Under the pieces are notes generated by a model that worked only from the letters and a program-made list of their open reading frames with translations, ran no database searches and was not told the origin of the DNA. Below are positions 12,470 through 21,420 of a stretch of 64,000 nt of DNA, piece by piece; position 1 is the first letter of the stretch, and every line of letters starts with the position of its first letter. Source of the stretch: Tipula vernalis (taxonomy: Eukaryota > Arthropoda > Insecta > Diptera > Tipulidae); NCBI GenBank assembly GCA_958295665.1, contig OY282558.1, positions 186,784,015 through 186,848,014 of the forward strand, given 5' to 3'. A program made the translations under genes and the position numbers.

Positions 12470-13320
12470 AAAATCTACTATATTATTAAACGAGCAATAA
12501 TTGCGGGTATGTATATATGTCCGCACGAAAAACTACTTCGAGACCGATTTCGTTGACGTAAAATGGCTATATGATGTCTTTTTGCATGAAAATGCGATTG
12601 AGTCTGGTCTCAAGTCTGGGAAAACTCTGTAAAGCCTTCAAATCTGGAAAAATTATCCAAATTTTACAGCGCCATCTCTAAAATGGTCAATTGTATATCG
12701 CTCATTTGCTACCACAATGGCATAACTCAAAATCGGTCGTTTTTGACTTATTTATAGAGAAATATCGGCTTTTTAATATAGTTAAAACTGATATAACGAC
12801 ACACCTAAAGCTATAAAGCTCACTACAAGACAAACGGAAATGTCTCTCAAATTATAACATTTGTTATTTTTAAATTGTGTCATTGTTGCAGCAAATGAGC
12901 GATATGTATTGTGTATTTTTTTTTATAGAAAAGAATGTTTGATGATTTGTTTAAATAGTACAGCTGCGTAGCTAGCAGCATACGGAATTGGGATGTATTT
13001 AATTTTTTTTTTATGATTTTTTTTTCATGGATGTCCATTTTTCAAAAATCACGACAAAAAAAAAAAAATTTAAATTAATGTTGGATGATCAGCATATTTT
13101 TTTTAGTCTTTTCCCGACGAATTTTCCGAGTGGAAATTCGCGATTTTCTCGCATTTTCCGTGATTTTTCCGATATGATGTAAAAGGAAATTATTCTTAGA
13201 ATATTTTTCTTCATCTGTATACCAAATTACAGAAAGATCTGACAAATTTTATCTTTCTCTATGTTGATACGTCACATTGTGTAAATCTATCTACCTACAT
13301 ATTATATAATTTAGTAGAAT
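12470..13320. mobile_element. Possible Helitron/Helentron-like non-autonomous element
   Basis: The left end reads ATCTACTATATTATTAAACG and then AGCAATAATTGCGGG, resembling the TCT-A-rich ends followed by a TTAAACGAGC box that I associate with arthropod Helitron-like sequences. Near 13290-13320 an inverted partner (TTATATAATTTAGTAGA) marks a possible other end. No Rep or helicase frame is present, and neither the CTRR terminus nor the insertion site could be established, so the assignment is weak. Confidence 0.25.
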
Positions 13321-13367
13321 GCTCAAAACTTTTTATAAAACCAAGTAATTTTTCGGCAAATTCCCAT

Positions 13368-13455
13368 GCCGCAGTAGTCTAGGTGTTAGCGTTGTGGATT
13401 TTAAAATTTTAGATCGTAGTTCGAACCTCGAAAATTACATTCTTGAGATAAATTT
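13368..13455 (+). ncRNA. tRNA-derived pol III unit (SINE head or tRNA pseudogene)
   Basis: The sequence has a perfect A box TAGTCTAGGTG (13375-13385; consensus TRGYNNANNNG) and a perfect B box GTTCGAACC (13419-13427; consensus GWTCRANNC), about 33 bases apart as in tRNA genes. A run of nine T follows near 13448. The acceptor ends do not pair and the anticodon arm is degenerate, so it is not a functional tRNA. A tRNA-derived SINE head is the simplest reading; a decayed tRNA gene is the alternative. Confidence 0.6.
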
Positions 13456-13899
13456 TTTTTTCGTTTTTTTTTTCTAATTTATATGGCATGTATGATTGAA
13501 TAATAATAAAAGATGAATGTAAAAGTTGTAAGCTACATTTAGGCTATTATAGTAAATTATTTGTGTTGCAAAGGCACAATTATGACATTTACGTTCACAA
13601 AAATCAAGAATTAACTACAAAAACTACATTTACATTTAAGTTACGGTAAATGTATGTATATCAGTAAACGTAGGTATAATTTGGGAAACTACATATATAT
13701 ATGTTATTTAGGTGAAGGATCATTAATTCGAGCGAGAATCTTGAAAATTTATATGAAATAGATATTGAAATAATTTTCTGGAAATATTGGATTCAATTTT
13801 CAATTGTAGGATTTAATTATTCCAGTGATTTTCTTGACCAAAAAATCACGAAAATGAGTGGAATAGAATAAATATATAAAAATAAAATATCACATAAAA

Positions 13900-14489
13900 A
13901 ATCATTCTTAAATCAAAATAAGGTACGAGTATCAAAACCAACGCGGCATAATCGATGGGATGTAACTCCTCAAATAAAATGCGATACTAATCCTTCGCTT
14001 GTGGATGCACAAAATTATGATAAATATCTGTTAGATATTGTGTTATTGAAAATTATAGAAACTATTTATGACCCTGAACTTAAGGAATATAAAGATTACG
14101 AGATAATCTCAAAAATAGTAAATTCGACCGGTATAACAGCAATGATTTCTGCAATGCGTCCCGATATCGATAATATAGAGGCGTATATACGAAATACCAT
14201 TGCACATGCTTTTGTGGTGGTCGCAATTGTTTTTGGCATTCCAACATTATTATCGTTCCTCAAGGTGGTCTGCCAGAATACCAAATGGCAAGATCGTTAT
14301 ACTGGCATAAAAATCGTACAACAAATCGCTGTTCGAATAAACGCGATTTCATCTTGTATTATCAAGCTATTGATCGAAGTGATAATAAATGGTTTAATTG
14401 ATGAACACCGAAATGTACGAAGTATTACCGCTTTAGCCATGTTAGCGTTGGCTGAAACAGCAACACGACATGATGATACAATAAATTGA
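13900..14489 (+). pseudogene. SF3B1-like truncated, internally deleted copy
   Basis: An open frame runs from about 13890 to the stop at 14489 without interruption. Its first part (HNRWDVTP) matches the repeated RWDETP motifs of the N-terminal region of splicing factor SF3B1. The remainder matches the early HEAT repeats: MRPDIDNIEAYIRNT, the AFVVVAIVFGIP segment, GIKIVQQIAV, then LIDEHRNVRSITALAMLALAE. In the full protein these regions are far apart (about 1300 residues in total), so this is a shortened copy of about 190 codons lacking most of the N terminus and everything after the first HEAT repeats. No ATG clearly opens the frame; the nearest supported reading begins in-frame upstream of the GTG at 14001. 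Substitutions at conserved positions make it unlikely to work in U2 snRNP. Function, if any, is unknown. Confidence 0.75.
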
Positions 14490-14522
14490 TTAATAAAAAT
14501 AGTTTAAGTTTTGAAAATTATT

Positions 14523-14639
14523 TTAGTTTTTTCTTTTCAAGTGCCCATTGTCAACAGTATAAATGTTTGGATCAATGACTACCCCATAGGATACGTTGGG
14601 TGGTACTTTCACTTTTTTACTAAAGCGTTTTTCACGCAA
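14523..14639 (-). other. Coding-like exon, unrecognised
   Basis: On the minus strand an intron-like acceptor (TTTTTATAG) ends at 14640 and is followed by a 38-codon open frame closed by TAA at 14523. The frame contains KVPPNVSYGVVIDPNIYTV, which reads like real protein rather than AT-rich noise. I do not recognise the family. It lies directly downstream, on the same strand, of the BIRC6-like fragment and may have been captured with it, but it does not match the part of BIRC6 expected next. Confidence 0.3.
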
Positions 14640-14659
14640 CTATAAAAAGAAGTTTTATT

Positions 14660-15173
14660 AAAACACCGTTGACTGGTGGATGCTTTTTGGTTTCAAGCGT
14701 CATCGGTGGTTGTTTAGTAGAGCAAATAAAATAATTGTCGTAATACTTCAAATGGTGGTAGCGTTAGGAGTGATGAAGCTAGCGACAGACTATAAATTTT
14801 ATTCCTCCACCATCTCCGGTAAACAAGGTAAGAGTAGTAAGCATTGTGCTTTTATTTTAGCGCGCAATAGCACATCTGAATATGCAGGCAGTTTCAAGAA
14901 TTATCCAATTGTGGCTAAAGAATGCGGTGGTACTGAAACAATATTTGATATTTTATCCGATATTTCCATCAAGGTACCATCAACGTCCTCGTATAAATCA
15001 TAATTTGGTTCAACTTTAACCAATTCCCCGATTATTGAACTTCCCTTTTGATTTTTCCTATTCTGAATCACCAATAATTATCTTAGCACTCTCGGTATAT
15101 ACTATCGGAAGGAAATGTGCTAATAGAGATAATGCACCTCGACTCGAAAATATCTGTAGCGGGCTAGTGGTCA
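14660..15173 (-). pseudogene. BIRC6/Bruce-like gene fragment, decayed
   Basis: On the minus strand, in three frames, the order of motifs follows the large inhibitor-of-apoptosis E2/E3 enzyme BIRC6 (Bruce in flies): SSRGALSLLAHFLPIVY first, then ELVKVEPNYDLYEDV, then VPPHSLATIG followed by FLKLPAYSDVLLRAK and KAQCLL, then GDGGGI, LTLPPFEVLRQLF and TTTDDA. These segments are adjacent and in the same order in BIRC6, upstream of its C-terminal UBC domain. At least two frameshifts and several in-frame stops are present, so it is not functional. The catalytic UBC domain is absent. Absence of visible introns is compatible with a processed copy, but the region may simply come from a single exon. Confidence 0.75.
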
Positions 15174-15284
15174 TGATAATAGTACAAAATCATTTGTGAA
15201 AAATAATACAAATAAAAAATTTATTTATACAACTACTGTTGTTTATTTAAAAAACACTAGTTTTTTATTTTAATACAAAATCAG

Positions 15285-16640
15285 ATGCTTGGAACGTCAT
15301 TTCTTCGTCGAACTTCGAAGAACGTCGTCTTTTCGTGCCAGGAAGCGATTGCGACGGGTCTTGATAATTTAGAAGGTGTTCTCCATTTGTGCCCAGGCCT
15401 TTTTTTAATTTTTACGATTTTGGTAAAAATTGGTAAGCTGGGGTTTTCGTGTGCCAAGAATCAATTGTGACCGGTCTTGATTTCGAAAAAAATAGTTTAG
15501 GGGGTTCTTCAGTGGAACTCGGGCTCCTTTGTAATTTTCACGATGTTGGTAAATATTGGTAAGAAGTGTTTTTAAGTGGTATAAGGTGATCCCCATTGGT
15601 ATTGATTTCAGGAAAATTCAGACTCCATTTTTATAGTTTTAATGATTTTTTGAAAATTGGTAAGTATGTTTACCAGTCCAGAGTGTCATCCATTGGAACT
15701 TGGGTTTTTTAAATTTTAACTATTTTGTTAAAAGTTGGTAAAGAGGGTTTTCGAGTGCCACGAAGCGATTGTGATGGGTATAAATTTTTGGAAAATTCGT
15801 TTAGGGGGTTCTCCAGTTGAGCCCGGGCTTCTTTTTTTAATTTTTACATTTTTGGTAAAAATTTGTGAGCGGGTGGGTGCCAGACAGAGATTGCAATGGG
15901 TCTTGGTTTAAAAAAATTAGCTTAGGGTCTTTCAGTGGTATCCGGGTTCCTTTTTTCATTTTAACAATTTTGGTAAACATTTGGTAATGAGAGATATTCG
16001 AGCGGCAGGAAGCGATCGCCATGGGTATTGATTGAAGTGAAATAGGGTTTTGAAAGGTCTGCAATGGGTGTTGATTTCGGGAAATATATGTTTAGAGGGT
16101 CCTCCGGATGGTCGAGGTCCATTTTTTTAAGTTAAACGATTTTTGTAATAATTGGTGAGCAGGGATTTTCTAGTGTTAGGAAACATTTGCAGTGGACTTT
16201 GATTTCGGGAAATGTCGTTTAGTGGGTCCTCTAATAGGCCTGGGGTTCGTTTTTTTGAATATTTTTTTATTGATCATAATTGGTGAAAGAGAGTTTTCGA
16301 GTGCCAAAACGCGATAACACCGGGTATTGATTCTTAAAAAAAACGTTAAGGAAGTTCTCGTCCGGTGAGCCCCTGTTTGCTTGGTTTTATCTTACTTTTT
16401 AACTTACTACCGGTTTCTGAAACGGTTATTTGATTTTTATTAATGTTGGTTGGGGTGGTTTTATTTCAGTAAAATTCGTTTAAGAGGATCATCCTATGGG
16501 AATTCATATTTTTATTATTTTCTTTTGTTAATAGTAATTGGTTAGATGGAAATTTTCTAGTGAAAGGAAGCAATTGTAATGGGTTTTGATTTCTTGGAAA
16601 AATATTTTAGTAGGCTTTCTGGAGAGGTTCGGGTTTCATT
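15285..16640. repeat. Degenerate ~120-bp tandem repeat (satellite-like), ~10 units
   Basis: A recurring core GGTAAAAATTGGTAAG, then GTTTTCGAGTGCCA, then a GAAGCGATTG..GGGTNTTGATTT block, then GGGGGTTCTCCAG..CCCGGG(C/T)TCC returns near 15420, 15548, 15652, 15726, 15854, 15970, 16143, 16270 and more weakly at 16440 and 16533. Spacing is mostly 104-128 bases, with some short and long units. Units differ strongly from one another, so the array is old. Open frames within it are only readings of the repeat. Confidence 0.8.
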
Positions 16641-17380
16641 TTTATTTTATTTTCTAACAAAGGAAATCTAATTGTTGTTATTGCTATTGATATTGCATTG
16701 TGTTTTGTTTTTTTTATTTGTTCAATTGTGATTTTTGAGAATTATATAGAAATCATAAATTAGTTCCAAATATGAATCGTATAGGTTCTGTAAAATGGCC
16801 AATTCCAATGGACCAAAGCCATTTCTCAACCGATTTCGATAGAACTCGGTATGTACCATGAAAATGGGATTGTAAAATGGGAATATGAATATTATTCTAG
16901 TTTCAATAGAATTAAACCATTTCCTTTCAATTGGGATGAATTGTATAGAATGGGATTTGTTTAGTATACAATGGGATTCAAACATGAGTGTCGGAAATTT
17001 TTCTGGAAAATCGACAGTCTAAATGGAACTAACATATTGCTCAATTGAATGAGGTGAAACTCAGTGACATGAACGTGTAACAAACGCTAATGTAATTCGG
17101 AACGAGCGTAGCTCGGTGCTCCTGGGACTACACAATTAAAATGTGTATTTAAAAGGATGTGTAGTCGGCTATGAACATATGTTTATTCGTTACTAAGTGT
17201 TAGAGTAGGATAAAACTACACGTGAACAATTCGAATTTCTGTTGTATGTTCAATTAACCATACAAACATTTAGGCGATGGCCAAAGTTTGTATATTAATT
17301 TTATATGCGATCGACGCGACATCTGGAATTTCACCGATTAAATATTTTTTTTGTATGATGGTAGTACTATATGTATTTAT
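16640..17380. other. No gene seen
   Basis: Spacer between the tandem repeat and the minus-strand copia remnant. Contains several AATGGGA-type repeats (16780-16980), but no coding evidence. It may include unrecognised copia internal sequence. Confidence 0.35.
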
Positions 17381-17381
17381 A

Positions 17382-17922
17382 CTATGCATCTTGCAATATT
17401 TTATTTTTAATTGAATCGGCAGAAATCTTAATACCGGAAGCCTCAATGCCCATAATCATCGGTCTGTACTCATCTGGTAGACCCGATAATAGCAACGTTC
17501 CAGTCGATTCATCCGTCGCGGCTAATCCGACCCCATTCAACTTATAAGCATATATAACCAATTTATTCACGTATTCCTCTACGGAACTGCAATCAGTCAA
17601 TCTCGTTGAAATTAAACTCCTAAGTAAACATACTCGCCTGGTCAAACCAGCTTCTTGGAAAGCTTTCTCCAATTCATCCCACGCTTCTTTGTCAGTTTTT
17701 ATACTCTGCACATGTGGGTAAACTATTTTGTTAATCAACAAAATCAACTTGGCGCGTGCCTTTTTAATAATTTTCTCGTTTTCGTCTTTATCTCAAAAGG
17801 GTCCTCAAATATGCTTGTCTAGGTTTAGGTCCTCAAAATATGCTTGTACAGCGAATCTCCACGAGTCATAAATTATCACGCCCTTTTAGTTTTTCTATCG
17901 ATGAAAACGCCATTTCCGACAT
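17382..17922 (-). pseudogene. Copia gag pseudogene
   Basis: The minus-strand ATG at 17922 opens MSEMAFSSIEKLKGRDN, the typical copia gag start leading to the W-x-F-x-VQAYFEDL block (here frameshifted near 17870-17820). From 17747 the frame is clean for 121 codons and matches the UBN2/gag-polypeptide domain of copia: KTDKEAWDELEKAFQEAG, LLRSLISTRL, SVEEYVNKL, LLLSGLPDEY. The zinc knuckle and all of pol are absent, so the element is cut off at 17382. A copia primer site lies directly upstream (17965-17978). Confidence 0.85.
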
Positions 17923-17964
17923 TTTTTAATTAACACAAATTTATGTTTCACTAATAATCGTATG

Positions 17965-17978
17965 CTGGGCCCATAACC
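17965..17978 (-). promoter_or_regulatory. Copia-type primer binding site
   Basis: On the minus strand GGTTATGGGCCCAG is the primer site used by Drosophila copia (complementary to an internal part of initiator methionine tRNA). It follows directly after ...TTTACAACA, the expected last bases of the 5' LTR (from 17979 upward). The 5' LTR itself runs to the right; its outer end is not clear, and BEL sequence begins by about 18170. Confidence 0.8.
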
Positions 17979-18169
17979 TGTTGTAAATTTGCTGATGGAT
18001 ACTAATCTTATATGTTAAAAAAAAAAAACTTCTGTACTAGACAAGTTGATTGACGGAAGTAAAACAAAGTTTTATTTTTTTTATTTTTAATGACGTTATA
18101 CATAATTACAAACTCTATAATCAATGTTACCAACTGATAAAAATAAAACCAAAATATAATTCTCATTTC

Positions 18170-21100
18170 AATAGGACCTTGCTAATTTCCCTCCGCCTCT
18201 CAATACTCCTTCATGATCAATAAAAGGATGCAGTGATAATAAACTGCTTTTATTGTGAACCATTTGACCTTGTTCTAGGCGATTTCTGTCTTTGCCAAAT
18301 GTTGGCCTTTAACACCTCTTGACACATAATTTTTCCGCTTCCCTTAATTCCGTAGCCGTAAACACGTTTGCAAATTTCTGTTTTTATTTCAAATAACGTA
18401 TAATTCGAAATTACGCCGCAATAAAATTGATCATCTTGTTATATGATGAAAATCTGCTGCAAATTTCACTAAAAAACTGATCACGGGGACTTACATGAAA
18501 ACGTTGATTCCATTCTCTTTTGATTTGACATAGCGCCATCTCTGAGGTGGAACTAAGGATATGATTTCTTCATTGAACCAGATCACGATCATCAATGGAT
18601 TTAAGGTATATTGCAGAACCGTACGCGTTTTCCGAGGCACAAACTCAATTAATTGATAATTATCAACATTTTTAATTTTAGTACATCGTGGAATTGTAAG
18701 TTTTTCAGCTTCTGGTAATTGTACCTTTGTTTCGATCCATACATGTAGCAGGTTTGAAGTAATAGGATCATCCCAATCTGTTTTCTCAATCCAAAGTGAC
18801 TGTAATAAAATTTGAACTTTATTAGAAGAGGTGACAGTAATCCTATTGGGTCAAATAACTGTGACACTTCCGACAATATATGGTACGTTTCGTTATTCGA
18901 GATGAATCGCACGGTGAATAATTACATATTAAAGTATCCTCAACTGGATTCCTTTGAAGCCCCAGGATTTTTGTGATGGAATTATCGGTGTCTAGATTTT
19001 GAGGAACGATATGTAGACGATCATCAGGTATGCGTGACAGCAATTTATATGAATTGCTTTTCCATTTTCATAAATGTAAACCATATGATTGTAATATTCC
19101 GGTTATATGTGCGTATTTGTAGATAGCATCATTAACACAATCAGCTCCACTATGTAAGTCATCTACGTAGATTTGCGTTTCAATAATTTTTGATATTCGA
19201 GTGTCGCTTGAAACGGTGCACATACGACAGTCCATATGTAACAGTTTTTAATTTGTAATGTTGTACTGGCTCCGCAGAACCGCAACCGAAATTTCAATAA
19301 AATTTATATCATAGTTGGTTGGACAACCGGACCGACCATTAGTATGTTGTTTAGCACTACACCATTTGAACTAAATGCAAATCCGACAAACACTACCCTA
19401 GTTTTTGTCGTTGTTGATTCTTTAACCACTGCGTGGTGTGGCAAAAATAAACATGAAGATGAATTTGAAATATTGTTTGGTGGTATCCTCTCCATATATC
19501 CAAGAGCTTCGTATTCTTTCATGAATGCCACATAATTGGCTGTCAATTCGTTGTTAGTTTTGAATCGTCGTTCCACAGAACAAAGACGCCTAACTGCTTG
19601 TTGTAGAGAATTACCCAATGGTAGTCTCAATATAAATCGACCAGTTCCATCGCGAGCAAAAGTATTTAAAACATGATTTTCAAAATCAACTTCTTCTGGT
19701 GTAGCTGCAGCTTTCTCTGCTGGAACAGCCTTAATTTCCCAGATGTGATTTATTTAATAAGCTTGATAAATCTAATTGACTTGTACAACTTAACATGCTA
19801 TGGTTTTTAGCATCATCTATTTTCGGAAGTTCACCTGCTAATGCATATCCAAAAACTGTGTTTTGTGCACACGGTTTACGTCCGCTATCAAAGATTTTTC
19901 TGTGTTGAAGGATTTCAATGAGCCTTGGTGTACCAATCATCAGCTAATGCCAAATTATATATCTAATTCCAATTTTCAATCGGAATTGTCACCGCTGGCA
20001 TTGTTGATGTCAGTTTTGATAATATAAGTGCATGTGACTCCACTAGGATTGTGTCGTTAAACCGATTGGACAGTTGTCTATGTACCGTACCATTTGTCGT
20101 CCCAGATTCCGATGCTGCTATTCCATCTATTGCTATCCGAACACTGACTCTTTTTAAGTTTAACCGCTGAACAGTCTTCAGAAATAAAATTAGTTTGAGA
20201 GCCCGAATCTAGCAAAGCTCTAGCATTGGTATTTTACTCATAATGTTGCATTGATTAAAAATTACACTGACCGAATATGATTGGTTGATTGTTCCATATT
20301 GGTTGATTTTTAGGTTGAGTGCTGATCTCATTTTGTTGAAATGATTGAGTTATTTTAGGCAACGTATGATGGATACACATTTTTGTTTAATTCACTAAAC
20401 TTCGGTTGTGAGCTTGCTGATAATGCAGGAGTTGGTTGATTTACGTTATTTTCAGAACGATTATTTGAATAGTGAAGGAGACTGTGATGTTTTCCATCCA
20501 TACCATTTTGTTTACATAACAAACATTTGCGTTGAATTGGACCAGTTCCTAGCTGTACGATCCCTTTTCAAACACCAAATACATAAGCTTTTACTGTAGA
20601 CAAACTGCTTTCGTTGAAATACTGGAAGAGCTTTGAATTCAACATATTCTTATATTCTATGGGCACCTCCACACTTTAAACAAATAATTTTATTTAGAAC
20701 TGATGCATGGTTTTCAATAGTGGTTGAAGGTTGCCTAACAATTGGAGTTTGTTTAACAGTTGAAGTTTGATTTAGAACCACTGAGTTCTCAAATACATTA
20801 CACCGATTGCCCACAAATTTTATGAAGTCCTTCCATGTTGGCAGATCGTTTGTGGCAGTGAACTTTTTTGCTCAGGCATCATGAGTGTCTGTATCAAGTT
20901 TCTGAAGGATTATATAAATAAGAATGCTTTAAAATTCATGAGTGTAAGAGTTCACAATGAAACGTTTTCGTTCAAACCGGTTAAAGACCTTTTCCCAAGC
21001 TTCTTTGTACTTTGCATATGTGACTTGAATGTTGAACTTTTAAAAGATTTTTTAGATGCTGTAGCTTCCGCGTATTCGACAATTGTGTGTTGTGAATTGC

Positions 21101-21370
21101 AGCCATGTACATGTCCTTAAATGTTGGCCACTCATTATATTTTCCATAAAATGTCGTATAAATGATTCCTGTTGTACTGCGAGTGCGGCAATTGATGATA
21201 ATCCTGTAACAGTTGTCTTGAACTCATTCAATTTTCTAAAAGAGCAGGGAATAGTAATATTTAGTAATATCACCCGAAAATAAAATTTCGAGGTAGTCGT
21301 GATTTTTAATTTAAGCAAAAAATGCCAAAACGTGCCAAACTTTATCGAATGGTTAAGCAACATCCAAGAA
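18170..21370 (-). pseudogene. BEL/Pao retrotransposon gag-pol, decayed
   Basis: From right to left on the minus strand the blocks of a BEL/Pao element appear in order: gag body (LNEFKTTVTGLSSIAAL near 21230), the gag zinc-knuckle region (about 20650-20480, with FKALPVFQRKQFV and LCIWCLKRDR), protease (LLDSGSQTNFISED near 20215), the protease-RT linker (PCAQNTVFGYALAGE near 19870), reverse transcriptase (CLFLPHHAVVKE and TKTRVVFVGFAFSS, 19630-19310), later RT with FDTD-like NLDTDNSITKILGLQ (19043-18843), SQLFDPIGLLSPLLIK, and a pre-integrase block ending LHPFIDHEGVLRGGGKL near 18190. Many stops and frameshifts break it, and several segments are deleted. No LTRs were found. It ends against the copia LTR on the left and a Jockey LINE on the right. 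Confidence 0.8.
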
Positions 21371-21420
21371 AACTGCAGAGCACTATTTATTTTCCTCGTG
21401 TGCTGATCTTATTTCTGTAG

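Noticed and set aside
15285..16064. Several 60-75-codon frames on both strands
   Set aside because: They fall inside the degenerate tandem repeat and repeat with it.
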